64,000 nucleotides of DNA from Verrucomicrobiaceae bacterium (GCA_947466075.1 CANIBP010000001.1:434001-498000); one strand, 5' to 3'; numbered from the stretch's first letter, positions 51,472 through 61,655 are shown. Numbers and translations are program-made. The notes: generated from the sequence alone by a model not told the origin.

Positions 51472-52422
51472 TCACTTCGCTTCCTTGAGCTTCGCGATGA
51501 GATAGTCGTTGATCGTCTTGAACTTCACGTCCGGCGCACCGGGATAAACAACGTCACAGGCCACGCCGTTCTCCTTGCAGTGCTCCTGCAGCTTCACGCC
51601 GAAGTTTGCGGTGTGCGTCGGGTCTTTCTGCTCCTGGCCGATGGCTGGAGGAGCGCCGAAATAACAATACACCGGCGGATCGTCGGACGACACGAGTGCG
51701 TAAGGCGAGTACTCGGCGATCCATGGCAGGATGCGTTCTCTCGCAGCCACGAAGTCATCGAAATTTTTGAACTCCCCGTTTTTGCTGAACGCATGACCGC
51801 CGTATTTGCTGTTCGGCGTCCACTCACGCATCTGCTTGGGATCGAGCGTGGTCTGCGGACCATTCACGGCAGCAGTCCACAAACGGGTCGATTCACGCGC
51901 GATAGGATCGCCGCTCTTCGAATCAGCCATGTCGGGATGAAAGGCCAGCCACAGGCTGCTGCACGCACCTGCCGAGCCGCCACTGGCTCCGATGCGTGCC
52001 TTGTCGATGTTCCACTCTGCCGCTTTGCTGCGCACCGTTTGCAAAGCCAGTGCCGCATCATGCAGCGGTGCCTTCACCGGAGGCACCACGTCCTGCGCCT
52101 GCGAGATGTAACGGTAGTTGATCGACACGACGGAGATGCCCTCCTTCAAAAACGGCTCCACCGCGATCCCGGCTTTGTCCCCGCCCATCCAGCCACCGCC
52201 ATGGATGAAAAACAGCAGCGGCGTCGGCTTATCCGACTTCGCCTGCCAGAAATCGAGCACGTTCCGCTCAAACGGCCCATACTTCAGATTCGCCACCGTG
52301 GGCGGCGGGTTCTTCGGATAAACTTTTTTGGCTGGAGCCTTGGGCGCTTCAGCTTTCTTCGCTGGTGTGTCGGCGGCAAAGGCGATGCTAGTGAGTAGGA
52401 GGAGTGCGAGTGCTGTTTTCAT
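51472..52422 (-). CDS. Secreted alpha/beta hydrolase (esterase-like), copy 1
   Basis: A protein of 316 residues from ATG 52422 with signal peptide MKTALALLLLTSIAFA. Alpha/beta-hydrolase motifs: oxyanion HGGGWMGGDK and nucleophile GASGGSAGACSS. The family (BD-FAE-like) includes feruloyl and acetyl esterases. At the C-terminal place where its tandem copy has His (NVKHK), this copy has Phe (DVKFK), so the catalytic His may be missing. Paralogous to the gene 20 bases upstream. Confidence 0.85.
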   Translation of the reverse strand: MKTALALLLLTSIAFAADTPAKKAEAPKAPAKKVYPKNPPPTVANLKYGPFERNVLDFWQAKSDKPTPLLFFIHGGGWMGGDKAGIAVEPFLKEGISVVSINYRYISQAQDVVPPVKAPLHDAALALQTVRSKAAEWNIDKARIGASGGSAGACSSLWLAFHPDMADSKSGDPIARESTRLWTAAVNGPQTTLDPKQMREWTPNSKYGGHAFSKNGEFKNFDDFVAARERILPWIAEYSPYALVSSDDPPVYCYFGAPPAIGQEQKDPTHTANFGVKLQEHCKENGVACDVVYPGAPDVKFKTINDYLIAKLKEAK

Positions 52423-52442
52423 GGTTGGGTTGAGATCGGAAT

Positions 52443-53390
52443 TTATTTCTTCAGCGTCGCGATCAGAAACTCCGCGATGCTCTTGTGCTTCACATTCGGC
52501 GCACTGGGATAGACGAGTTCGCACTCGGTGCCGATGGCCTGACAGTGCTCTTGGAGTTTGACGCCGTAGTTGGCGGTGTGGGTGGGGTCTTTTTGCTCCT
52601 GGCCGATGGCGGGAAGTGCGCCGTAAATGAGATAGACCGGCGGATCGTCTTTGGAGACGAGTTCGTAGGGCGAGTACATCTTGATCCACTTCAGCACAGA
52701 TTCGCGCTTCTCCAGAAACTCAGCGAAGCGGGTGTCTCGGGTTTTGCGGTCGTTCGGGTCCATAAAACCGAAAGCGTGGCCGCCGTAACGGCTGTTGGGC
52801 GTCCATTCCTTGAGCTGTTTGGGATCGAGCGAGGTCTGTGCACCGGTCACCGCCGCGCACCACAGGCGTGTGGACTCGCGCGCAATGGGATCGCTGCTTT
52901 TCGGATCGGCCATGTCGTCATGGAAGGCGAGGTAAAGGCTACTGCAAGCTCCAGCGCTGCCGCCGCTGGCTCCAATGCGTTGTTTGTCGAGGTTCCATTC
53001 CCCCGCCTTGCTGCGGACAAACTGCAACGCACGCGCTGCATCCTCCAGCGGCCACTGCACCGGCGGCATCACGCCTGCAAGCTGCGCCTGCCAGGAATAG
53101 CGGTAATTAATCGAAACGACCGAGATGCCAGCCTTGAGGCATGCTTCGAGCTCACCGACGCCAGATTTGTCACCCGCGACCCAGCCACCGCCATGGATGA
53201 AGAACAGCAAGGGCGTCGGCTTGGCGGACTCCGCCTTGTAAAAGTCGAGCACCTGCCGCTCATGCGTGCCGTAGGCCACATTCGCGATGGTAGGCGCGCG
53301 TTTGGGTGCGGGAGCCGGTTTGGCAGCGGGTGCGGGTGTTTGCGCGTGCAGGGATGCAGCAAAGAAGAACGGGAGCAGTGCGAATTTCAT
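52443..53390 (-). CDS. Secreted alpha/beta hydrolase (esterase-like), copy 2
   Basis: A protein of 315 residues from ATG 53390, signal peptide MKFALLPFFFAASLHAQ and a Pro/Ala linker. Motifs HGGGWVAGDK, GASGGSAGACSSLYLAFH, and a C-terminal YPSAPNVKHKSI whose His could complete the catalytic triad. Tandem copy of the gene downstream. Probably removes ester groups from a plant-type or bacterial polysaccharide; substrate unknown. Confidence 0.87.
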   Translation of the reverse strand: MKFALLPFFFAASLHAQTPAPAAKPAPAPKRAPTIANVAYGTHERQVLDFYKAESAKPTPLLFFIHGGGWVAGDKSGVGELEACLKAGISVVSINYRYSWQAQLAGVMPPVQWPLEDAARALQFVRSKAGEWNLDKQRIGASGGSAGACSSLYLAFHDDMADPKSSDPIARESTRLWCAAVTGAQTSLDPKQLKEWTPNSRYGGHAFGFMDPNDRKTRDTRFAEFLEKRESVLKWIKMYSPYELVSKDDPPVYLIYGALPAIGQEQKDPTHTANYGVKLQEHCQAIGTECELVYPSAPNVKHKSIAEFLIATLKK

Positions 53391-53473
53391 GGTCAGTTGA
53401 GAGATCATTCCAAACGCAGGTGGCAGGCGGATTGTTCCATCCTGTGATGAGCACCGTCAAAAGAGTTTGGACG

Positions 53474-56400
53474 CTAAGCCTTGGACGGCGCGCAAGGGAA
53501 ACGGCAGGTCACGGTCACGCCACGGCGCGGTTTGGAAGTGATTTTCAGCGTGCCACCGATGAGATTGGCGCGGTAGTCCATGACTTGCAGGCCGATACCT
53601 TCACTGGCTCTGGCTTTGGTCTTTTTAATGCCCGAGCCATTGTCTTCAATCTTCAGCACGCAGCCCTTTTCACCCAAGTGCCGCAGTGAAATGGTGATCT
53701 TGGTGGGTTTGCCATGACGAATGGCATTGTTCGCGGCCTCCTGGGCGATGCGGTAGATGTGCGTTTCTTTTCCGGCATCGCCAATGCGAATGCCAGGGTC
53801 GATCTTGCAGTTGCAGGCGGTGCGGTGGTTGATGCGGATGGTGTCTGCCAGCAACTGCAGCACACCTTCAAGGCCACGATTCTTCACTGCGGCGGGCGAC
53901 ATGCTATGGGACATGCGCCGCACTTCTTGAATCGCATCCTGCACGAGCTGGCGAATGCGTGCGGCATCGGTGCGCTGCTCGCCTTCCAGATCGCTTTCCA
54001 GGGCCTCCATGAGTGTCGCCACACCAGTCATGGTTTGACCGACGCCATCGTGAAGATTGTGGCCGATACGTGCCTGCTCCTGCTCTGAGATTTTGAGCAC
54101 CTCACGTTGCAGACGATTGCGCTCGGTAAGATCGGCCCCAGTCACGATGATGCGGTCCACCGTGCCATCCAGTGCGCTGGTGGAGACGCTGGACAGGGCA
54201 AAAACATGCGGCGTGCCGTCCTTGGCTTTGAGGATGGTTTCGCGTGGTGGATTGGCCCCGCCGCCTTTCAGTAGGGCCTGGAACCGCTCCACCGCCCGCA
54301 GTTTTTCTTCCGGGCCCATCATGCCGACTCCCCAAGGCGTGCGTCCAAGCAGTTCCTTCCGGCTGTAGCCGAGGATGTCCACGGTGGCCTGATTCACGTG
54401 CTCCATGCGACCTTGTCGATCCAACAACATAATGATGGCGGCGGTATGATCGACGAGTGTCTCGTTGAACTTGAGTTCTCGCAAATACTTCGCCTCGGAA
54501 AGCTTGCGATCGGTGATGTCTTCGACAACGGCGATGTGGTGGTTCGGTGCCTCACCAGGCTTCCACAGCGGCGAGACGGTCAGATTGATCCAGGTGATGG
54601 CGCCATCGGGATGCAAATAGCGTTTCTCTATGGCGAAGGTGCTGATGGTGCCCTTTTTGAGTTTCTCCATTTGATCCAGATCACGCTGCAAATCATCCGG
54701 GTGCGTGATGTCAATGAACGTCTCATGCAGCATCTCTTGCTGCGATAGACGAGCGATCTCGCTGGCTCGCTGATTCACCCTGAGGAAACGTCCGGTGTTT
54801 GAGTCAATCATGGCCACACCCACCGCCACCTGCTCAAAGATGGCGCGGAACTGCTGTTCATTCTCGCGCAACTCTGCCTCGGCTTTTTTACGTGCCGTGA
54901 TGTCGTGAGACCAGATGAGTAGTCTCCAGGGCTTACCATCTGCGCCAGAGAGCGTCTTGTAACTCGTGCTAACCCAAAGCCACGAACCATCCCGACAGAG
55001 GATGCGATACTCGACCGAATGCGGCGTCCCCTTGGCACTAGCAAGACGTGCCGTCTCAGTATGCGCGATGTCATCTGGATGCACCCGCGTGCGCCAGTCA
55101 GTGTTCTGCACCTCCTCGGGTGTCCAGCCGGTTTTCCGGTAAAACGATGGGCTGACGTAAAGGCGATTCCCTTCACTGTCATTGAGGCCCACGATGTCGT
55201 CCGTGTTATCGGCCAGCAGTCGATAGCGCTCCTCGCTTTCCTGCATTTCGGCTTCTGCTTTTCTGCGTGCCGTGATGTCATGCGACCAGACCAGCAGACG
55301 CCAAACTTTGCCATCGGGTCCTAGTAGCGGCTTGCAGCTTGTTTCACACCAAAGCCAGGAACCATCTTTGCAGCGCGTGCGGTGCTCAATAAGGGTAATC
55401 TTGCCTGCAAGGTTTTGCAGGCGTGCTTGTTCGACTTTCTCGATATCGTCAGCATGAATCCTGAAGCGCCAGCGCTTACTATCAAGATCTTCCGGCGTCC
55501 AGCCAGTCTTGCGGAAATAGGATGGGCTGATGTAGAGCTGGTTCCCTTGCGTGTCATTGAGGCCGACGATGTCATCGGTGTTTTCAGCCAGCAGTTTGTA
55601 GCGCTCTTCGCTCTCACGCAGCGCCGCCTCCGCCTGCCTGCGCACGGTGATGTCTGTCAGCAGCGCCACCGCTCCAACATAAACGCCTTTGGCATTGGTG
55701 ATGGGATTGGTAGATACGAAGGCCCACAGTTCAGAGCCATCTTTGCGGGTGTATTTGAATTCAAACTGCTCCGAGACCCCTCCTTTACGGCGTTCGATGA
55801 GATTGGCCAACATGGCATGCCCTTCATCATCTAAAAAGTCGTCAATCGGACGCCACAGCATCTCCTCAGGCTTATAACCCATCATCTGCGCCATCTTGGG
55901 ATTGACGTAGTCCGTCAATGAATCGGCATTGATCCTCCAGATGCCTTCTTCTGCCGTTTGCACGATGCTTCGGTAAAGCTCCTCGCTCTCCTGAAGCACT
56001 AGTTTCGTGTTCTTAGCTTCAGTAATGTCATGCACGACTCCCGCCAAATGAGTGACCTTACCCTGACTGTCGCAGATAGGCGTCACGGTGACTTCCCCAC
56101 ATCGCAAGCCTGTGGGATACATTGTCTCCTCCTCCCAACGCGTGACTTTTTTCGTATCAACCGCCTCACAATACTTTTTGAGAACGAGACTGCATGAAGG
56201 CTCTGGCACGACCTCCTGCACCAGTTTACCCACGATCTGTTCCCGCCCGATACCGGTGGCTTCGACGAAAGCTTGATTCACGGACACAAAGCGAAACATC
56301 CCTTTGGGCTCGACAGCGACGCTGAATAGCACCGTGCTAACGTTCTCAAAGAAGGCGGCAAAATCCTGCCCACCATTGTTCTCACTAGCTTCCTGCTTCT

Positions 56401-56482
56401 TCTTCGCTGACGGTTTGCGGACAACCGAAGCCAGCCCGAGGCCTTGCTTCGGAGTCTTGCTGGTCTTGGCCGGTGATTTCAT
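53474..56482 (-). CDS. Six-PAS histidine kinase, NarX-type
   Basis: A protein of 1,002 residues from ATG 56482 (MKSPAKTSKTP). Six PAS domains in a row (some with PAC), then a HisKA_3 region with ARIGHNLHDGVGQTMTG and an ATPase domain (EAANNAIRHG, DNGSGIKK, GIGLQVMDYRA). PAS 3 and 4 are nearly identical over about 125 residues, a recent duplication. No membrane helix, so it is cytoplasmic. No response regulator lies next to it; NarX-type kinases usually pair with LuxR-type regulators. Divergent signals cannot be named. Confidence 0.92.
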   Translation of the reverse strand: MKSPAKTSKTPKQGLGLASVVRKPSAKKKQEASENNGGQDFAAFFENVSTVLFSVAVEPKGMFRFVSVNQAFVEATGIGREQIVGKLVQEVVPEPSCSLVLKKYCEAVDTKKVTRWEEETMYPTGLRCGEVTVTPICDSQGKVTHLAGVVHDITEAKNTKLVLQESEELYRSIVQTAEEGIWRINADSLTDYVNPKMAQMMGYKPEEMLWRPIDDFLDDEGHAMLANLIERRKGGVSEQFEFKYTRKDGSELWAFVSTNPITNAKGVYVGAVALLTDITVRRQAEAALRESEERYKLLAENTDDIVGLNDTQGNQLYISPSYFRKTGWTPEDLDSKRWRFRIHADDIEKVEQARLQNLAGKITLIEHRTRCKDGSWLWCETSCKPLLGPDGKVWRLLVWSHDITARRKAEAEMQESEERYRLLADNTDDIVGLNDSEGNRLYVSPSFYRKTGWTPEEVQNTDWRTRVHPDDIAHTETARLASAKGTPHSVEYRILCRDGSWLWVSTSYKTLSGADGKPWRLLIWSHDITARKKAEAELRENEQQFRAIFEQVAVGVAMIDSNTGRFLRVNQRASEIARLSQQEMLHETFIDITHPDDLQRDLDQMEKLKKGTISTFAIEKRYLHPDGAITWINLTVSPLWKPGEAPNHHIAVVEDITDRKLSEAKYLRELKFNETLVDHTAAIIMLLDRQGRMEHVNQATVDILGYSRKELLGRTPWGVGMMGPEEKLRAVERFQALLKGGGANPPRETILKAKDGTPHVFALSSVSTSALDGTVDRIIVTGADLTERNRLQREVLKISEQEQARIGHNLHDGVGQTMTGVATLMEALESDLEGEQRTDAARIRQLVQDAIQEVRRMSHSMSPAAVKNRGLEGVLQLLADTIRINHRTACNCKIDPGIRIGDAGKETHIYRIAQEAANNAIRHGKPTKITISLRHLGEKGCVLKIEDNGSGIKKTKARASEGIGLQVMDYRANLIGGTLKITSKPRRGVTVTCRFPCAPSKA

Positions 56483-56609
56483 CTGGTCTGATTGCCGCTG
56501 GCGCGCTGTCATTGATTGCTTAAAGCAGCAATACAGCCAACGGCCCGCCTTTGGCAAGAGGGCACACCGGCCATTGCCAAATCCGCTCTACCTCAGCTTG
56601 GATGGCTAC

Positions 56610-58436
56610 TCACATCCGGCAGATGAGCAGCTCGCGCTCGTAGATCAACTCCTTCGGCAGATGCGTCTTCAAATCGAGGAACAATTCTTCATGGGAGAGG
56701 ATTTCGGCGCGCCAGGCGGCGCGGTCGAAGCGTTGGAGCTCTTCGAACTTCTCTTTGGGGAAATCGAGGCCCTTCCAGTCGATGTCGGAGTAGTTCGGCA
56801 CCCAGCCGATGGGTGTCTCCTTCGATTTGCCGTGGCCGTTGGAGCGATCGACGATCCATTTGAGCACGCGCATGTTTTCGCTGAAACCGGGCCAGAGGAA
56901 CTTGCCATCGGCGTCTTTGCGGAACCAGTTCACGTTGAAGACACGCGGTGTTTCGCTCAGCGTGCGCTGCATGCTGATCCAGTGGCGGAAGTAGTCGCCC
57001 ATGTTGTAGCCGCAGAAGGGCAGCATCGCCATCGGGTCGCGACGTACTTTGCCGATGGTTCCAGCAGCGGCGGCAGTCATCTCGCTGCCCATGGTGGCGC
57101 CGGTGTACACGCCACCGCTCCAATTGAAGGCCTGATAGACAAGTGGCATCGTCGTGGCACGACGACCACCAAAGATGATCGCACTGATCGGCACGCCTTC
57201 CGGCTTTTCCCAATCAGGATCAATCGTGGGGCACTGCGAGGCCGGTGCGGTGAAGCGTGAGTTCGCATGGGCAGCTTTGACGCCTTTTTCCTTGGCGATT
57301 TCAGGCGTCCATTGATTGCCCTGCCAGTCGATGCATTTCGTGGGCGGCGTGTCGGTCATGCCTTCCCACCACACGCCACCATCGGGCGTGAGTGCCACGT
57401 TGGTGAAGATCGTGTTCTTCCGCAGCGAGGCCATCGCGTTTGGATTCGTTTTGTCGCTCGTTCCAGGAGCCACGCCGAAGAAACCAGCTTCAGGATTGAT
57501 CGCATGCAGGCGGCCATCGGCACCGGGTTTGATCCATGCAATGTCATCGCCGACGGTCCAAATCTTCCAGCCTTTCTCAGCGAAGTACTGCGGCGGGATG
57601 AGCATGGCAAAGTTCGTCTTGCCGCAGGCGCTCGGAAATGCCGCAGCAACATACGTCTTCTTTCCCTTCGGATCTTCGACGCCGAGGATGAGCATGTGCT
57701 CCGCCATCCAGCCTTCATCTCGCGCCATGGCGGAGGCGATGCGGAGTGCAAAGCACTTCTTACCAAGGAGCGCATTGCCACCGTAACCCGAGCCGTAGCT
57801 CCAGATCTCACGCGATTCCGGGAAGTGGACGATGTACTTCTCCTTGTTGCATGGCCAGGCCACGTCCTTCTGGCCTTTTTTCAGCGGCGCACCAACAGTG
57901 TGCATGCACGGCACCACGCGCTTCTTCGACTTGTCGATTTTCTCGAACACTTTTTTGCCGATGCGCGCCATGATGCGCATGTTCACCACGACGTAGGGCG
58001 AATCGGTGAGCTGAACGCCGATCTGTGACATCGGCGAATCAATGGGGCCCATGCTGAAGGCCCGCACATACATCGTGCGCCCCTTCATGCAGCCGTTGAA
58101 GAGCTTGCGCAGCTTGTCCTTCATCTCATAGGGGTCCATCCAGTTATTCGTCGGCCCTGCTCCACCTTTGGAGTTACTGCAAATAAACGTGCGCTCTTCC
58201 ACACGCGCCACATCACTCGGGTCCGACTTCGCGTAGAAGCACCCCGGCCACGTTTTCTGATTCAGGCGAATGAAAGTGCCCGCATCGACCATTTCATTGC
58301 ACAACCGGTCGTATTCCGCCTTCGATCCATCCACCCAGTGAATTTTGTCCGGCTTGCACAGCGCCGCCATCTTGGTGACCCAACGCTGAAGATGAATATT
58401 TTTACTGAGAGGCTTGGATGAAGGTGTCTGTTTCAT
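56610..58436 (-). CDS. pckG: Phosphoenolpyruvate carboxykinase (GTP)
   Basis: A protein of 608 residues, the GTP-dependent form. Motifs: [41 protein letters not shown], the P-loop [16 protein letters not shown] near residue 270, and [24 protein letters not shown]. It converts oxaloacetate to PEP, the first gluconeogenic step. Cytoplasmic, probably monocistronic: 78 bases separate it from the next gene upstream. Confidence 0.97.
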   Translation of the reverse strand: MKQTPSSKPLSKNIHLQRWVTKMAALCKPDKIHWVDGSKAEYDRLCNEMVDAGTFIRLNQKTWPGCFYAKSDPSDVARVEERTFICSNSKGGAGPTNNWMDPYEMKDKLRKLFNGCMKGRTMYVRAFSMGPIDSPMSQIGVQLTDSPYVVVNMRIMARIGKKVFEKIDKSKKRVVPCMHTVGAPLKKGQKDVAWPCNKEKYIVHFPESREIWSYGSGYGGNALLGKKCFALRIASAMARDEGWMAEHMLILGVEDPKGKKTYVAAAFPSACGKTNFAMLIPPQYFAEKGWKIWTVGDDIAWIKPGADGRLHAINPEAGFFGVAPGTSDKTNPNAMASLRKNTIFTNVALTPDGGVWWEGMTDTPPTKCIDWQGNQWTPEIAKEKGVKAAHANSRFTAPASQCPTIDPDWEKPEGVPISAIIFGGRRATTMPLVYQAFNWSGGVYTGATMGSEMTAAAAGTIGKVRRDPMAMLPFCGYNMGDYFRHWISMQRTLSETPRVFNVNWFRKDADGKFLWPGFSENMRVLKWIVDRSNGHGKSKETPIGWVPNYSDIDWKGLDFPKEKFEELQRFDRAAWRAEILSHEELFLDLKTHLPKELIYERELLICRM

Positions 58437-58514
58437 TGGGAGTGGGGGTTAAACAACCCTAACATGCTCAAAGCATGCCAATTGTCTCTGTGCATCACCA
58501 AACCAATCTTGTTA

Positions 58515-59360
58515 TCACTTCAGCACTTCCTGCTGACCAGCGGCCCAAAGGATGGCCCTTGGGACAAGATGCTCCAGTCCAGGGGTGTTTTCGGGGTGCG
58601 AACTGGAGATAAACACACGGCCTTTGCCAAAGATGCCGATTGCTTGCGCAGGAGAATTAACCATGACGCCAACGGGCGTTCCATTTTCCGCGATCTCGCT
58701 GCGATAAAGGGCCACAGGCGTAAAGGCGGGAAGATCCGTACGATTACCGGGCTTGATGATCGGGCCATTCGCATAGCGCACTTTGAAGATACCCTGAACA
58801 TCCCCCAGGATTCGTTTGCCGTCTGCCGTGACCTCCATGTCCATGAAACCACGACCACGCGCCCATTTCGAGGAAACGGTGCTGGCATTCAAAATACCGA
58901 GCCCCCAGGAAAAATTCGAGCATGCCAGATAAGCTCCAGCGCAAATGCCACAGTAACCGCCGCCACCGCGCACATACTCGCGCACGTTCTTCAGTCCAGC
59001 CTCGCCGATACTTTTTGACTGCTGAGAGCCGCTACCACCGGAAAAGACGACCACATCGAATTGCTTGAGGTCAATCGTGCCCATCTGGTCTCCGTGGATG
59101 CGCGTCACCGTGGCCAGCGGCAGGGTTTTGAGCACATTGATCACGTTATTGATGCCATCACCGGGTGCGCCTTTGCCATCAAAGATGCCAACCTTCACCT
59201 CCTTCGCAGCCCCAAGCGGCTGTACGATGGTTTTGAGGCCATTGATGTCCGGTGGAATGACAAAGGCCGTGGCATTTGCCTTCGGCTCAACTTGGGCAGA
59301 GTCCTGAGCGTGTGCGACTAGGCTCAAGACAACATACAATGACAGCAACAAAGTTTTCAT
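58515..59360 (-). CDS. Secreted BPL_N / glutamine-amidotransferase-like protein
   Basis: A protein of 281 residues with signal peptide (MKTLLLSLYVVLSLVAHA). The BPL_N class-I glutaminase-like fold shows in VVVFSGGSGSQQSKSIGE, GYCGICAGAYLACSNFS (Cys nucleophile-like elbow) and GRVFISSSHPENTPGLEH (His). The real chemistry of secreted BPL_N proteins is unknown. It starts the run of hydrolase genes downstream of the SGNH pair. Confidence 0.8.
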   Translation of the reverse strand: MKTLLLSLYVVLSLVAHAQDSAQVEPKANATAFVIPPDINGLKTIVQPLGAAKEVKVGIFDGKGAPGDGINNVINVLKTLPLATVTRIHGDQMGTIDLKQFDVVVFSGGSGSQQSKSIGEAGLKNVREYVRGGGGYCGICAGAYLACSNFSWGLGILNASTVSSKWARGRGFMDMEVTADGKRILGDVQGIFKVRYANGPIIKPGNRTDLPAFTPVALYRSEIAENGTPVGVMVNSPAQAIGIFGKGRVFISSSHPENTPGLEHLVPRAILWAAGQQEVLK

Positions 59361-59372
59361 GAGTCAGTGTGA

Positions 59373-60197
59373 TTATTGTGGAGAAAGACCAGCCTCGATC
59401 GACTTCGCCACCTGCTGGCCCATGAGTTTGTAGCCCCTGGCGTTGAAGTGCACATCCTTGGGATTGGCAATACCGTCAAGCTGTGGCGCGAGGAATGCGT
59501 GAAGGTCATTGATGCCGACTCCGTGGTTCTGCATCACCCGAGTCGCGATGGCATTCTTCTCGGCGATCTGCGTGACGATTTCAGGCCCGTCCTTCGTGTC
59601 TGACGGCACCGGAGTGGTGGTGGCGAAGATGAGCTTCGCACCCGTCTGCTTCATGCGCGTGATGAGAGCTTCTAGACGCTGCTCATAATCAGCAGCAGGC
59701 GTTTTGCGGTCGTGGATGCCGAAGTTGAAGTGGATCACGTCCCATTTGCCGTCACCGAGCCAGATTTCGATTTTCTTCACGCCATTGGCCGTGGGACCGC
59801 AGTTTTCGGGTGCGCGATGCACGTTCGCTTTTCCGGCGAGCACCTTGCGGGTGTCGAGCGTGTAGCCGCGTGAGATGGAGTCGCCAATGAGGAGCACACG
59901 GGGCAGTTTCGGATCGTCTTGGACGAAATCCCAAGCATTGGATCTGCCTGCTACTTTTTCAGACTTGTGAATGGGCAGGTAGAACGAGCCAAGGTTTTGC
60001 TCCAGCACGGTTTCCCAGGCTTGCTGGTCAGCAGGCAGCTTGGCCTTCAAGGCCTGATAGCGTTCATCAATGATCTTGTCCGCCGCCGCTTTCTTGGCAG
60101 CGGCTTCGGCGGCGTTCGTGGGCTCGTTCTGGGATTTGACCTGGGCGTTGAGCAGCGCTGCGGAGGCGAGAAAGAGGAGGAGTGGCTTCATGGTCAT
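59373..60197 (-). CDS. Secreted SGNH/GDSL hydrolase, copy 1
   Basis: A protein of 274 residues, signal peptide MTMKPLLLFLASAALLNA. SGNH blocks: VLLIGDSISRGYTLD (Ser), CGPTANGVKKI (Gly block), HFNFGIHDRK (Asn-like block) and DVHFNARGY (Asp and His). An extra helical stretch of about 90 residues precedes the core. Such enzymes are carbohydrate esterases or lipases. Its start overlaps the stop of copy 2 (ATGA). Confidence 0.88.
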   Translation of the reverse strand: MTMKPLLLFLASAALLNAQVKSQNEPTNAAEAAAKKAAADKIIDERYQALKAKLPADQQAWETVLEQNLGSFYLPIHKSEKVAGRSNAWDFVQDDPKLPRVLLIGDSISRGYTLDTRKVLAGKANVHRAPENCGPTANGVKKIEIWLGDGKWDVIHFNFGIHDRKTPAADYEQRLEALITRMKQTGAKLIFATTTPVPSDTKDGPEIVTQIAEKNAIATRVMQNHGVGINDLHAFLAPQLDGIANPKDVHFNARGYKLMGQQVAKSIEAGLSPQ

Positions 60198-60907
60198 TTC
60201 TTGGGAAGATATTCAGTGATCACAGCAGCGACCTTTTGAGCGAGATAGCCATAACCTTCGGGCGAGAAATGTACGTTGGCGGGAAGCTGCATGTGCAAGA
60301 GCTGTATGAGGGCGTGAGCGCGCAGGTCATCCGTCGGAATGCTGGCAGCTTTCATCACGCGGGCGGCGGCCTCGTTGTATTTCACTTCATCGCCTTCGAT
60401 GCGGCCATCACTGCCAGCGGGGACGGGCGTGGTGTTGCACCAGATGAGCTTCGCGCCGGTGGCCTGCATCGTTTTCACGAGTTCGGCGAGGTTCTTCTCA
60501 TAATCGGCCAGCGGCACCTGAAGATGAGAGCCGGGAGCCTTTGGGTCCGCACGCTTCGACAGGTCTTCCTGAATGTATTTCAGGTCATGGAGGCCCCAGT
60601 TGAAGTGAATCACGTCCCACTTTGACTCACCGAGCCACGCCTTGATGTTCTTGAGGCCGTTGGTCGTCGGTCCGCCGTTGGTGGGGATGCGGTGGACGTT
60701 GGCCTTGCCCTTGAGCATCTCGCGCACGTCCAGCGTGTAGCCGATGGAGATCGAGTCGCCGATGATGAGCACACGCGGCAAACCAGCGACGTCTTCGATC
60801 TTCGCAAAGGCCGGGTTTGGTTTCCGCTCGCGTTTGGCAGGAGCTTTCGGCGTTTCGGCGGCGACGGCCACTGCTGTAATTAAGCTGAGAATCAGGATGA
60901 ATTTCAT
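60194..60907 (-). CDS. Secreted SGNH/GDSL hydrolase, copy 2
   Basis: A protein of 237 residues, signal peptide MKFILILSLITAVAVAA. SGNH blocks VLIIGDSISIGYTLD, GGPTTNGLKN, HFNWGLHDLK and, at the end, NVHFSPEGY. Compared with DVHFN in copy 1, the Asp two residues before the catalytic His is Asn here. Shares strong similarity with copy 1 and is coupled to it. Confidence 0.87.
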   Translation of the reverse strand: MKFILILSLITAVAVAAETPKAPAKRERKPNPAFAKIEDVAGLPRVLIIGDSISIGYTLDVREMLKGKANVHRIPTNGGPTTNGLKNIKAWLGESKWDVIHFNWGLHDLKYIQEDLSKRADPKAPGSHLQVPLADYEKNLAELVKTMQATGAKLIWCNTTPVPAGSDGRIEGDEVKYNEAAARVMKAASIPTDDLRAHALIQLLHMQLPANVHFSPEGYGYLAQKVAAVITEYLPKK

Positions 60908-61014
60908 GAGATGAAGTTAAACGCCCGATGGCCTCAAGAATATCGTCTGATCGAAAAAGATGCTGGCAACTGCTTGCGAGGCGAGTTTGATGCGGCCCTT
61001 CAACCCAACCAGCC

Positions 61015-61650
61015 ATGCGTCCACTCCTCACCCTTCTTCTCATTAGTTCATTCCTTTCCGCCGCCGAGCCAGTTCAACTCACACTTGCTGATTTCACCAA
61101 CCTGAATGGCGAAGCCCCGTCCGGCGGCTGGACCACCGAAGGCGACAACACGATTCACCTCACTGGCAAAGGTGGCGGCAGTCTGATCTCGAAAAACGAA
61201 TACTCCAATTTTGAACTCGAATGGGAGTGGAAACTCAATGCCAAAGGCAACAACGGCATCAAATACTGGGTCACTAAAATCGGCGGCAAGGAATGGCTCG
61301 GCATCGAATACCAGATGATCGACGACAGTGGTCATCCAGACGGCCTCAAAGGCGGTTCTCACACCACAGCATCGATTTACGACATCAAGGAACCTTCCAA
61401 GGACAAGGCCGTGAAACCTGCCGGTGAGTGGAATATGAGCAAAATCATCGTCCAGGACGGCAAGATACAGCATTGGCTCAACGGCGCTCTCGCCTGCGAG
61501 GGTGACACGACAGCGCCCGAGTGGAAGGAAATGATCGCGAAGAGCAAATTCAAGAACAAGGAAGGCTTCGCTCCAGGCACGGGAAAAATCATGCTGACCG
61601 AGCACGGTGACGAAACATGGTTCCGTAACATCAAGCTGACGGCGAAATAG
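61015..61650 (+). CDS. Secreted DUF1080 protein
   Basis: A protein of 211 residues with signal peptide MRPLLTLLLISSFLSAA and one DUF1080 domain: FELEWEWKLNAKGNNGIKYW, LGIEYQMIDDSGHPDG, and closing GKIMLTEHGDETWFRNIKL. It is on the plus strand, divergent from the SGNH pair across 107 bases, and converges with the antiporter gene. Probably a periplasmic glycan-active or glycan-binding protein. Confidence 0.88.
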   Translation: MRPLLTLLLISSFLSAAEPVQLTLADFTNLNGEAPSGGWTTEGDNTIHLTGKGGGSLISKNEYSNFELEWEWKLNAKGNNGIKYWVTKIGGKEWLGIEYQMIDDSGHPDGLKGGSHTTASIYDIKEPSKDKAVKPAGEWNMSKIIVQDGKIQHWLNGALACEGDTTAPEWKEMIAKSKFKNKEGFAPGTGKIMLTEHGDETWFRNIKLTAK

Positions 61651-61655
61651 GTTTC

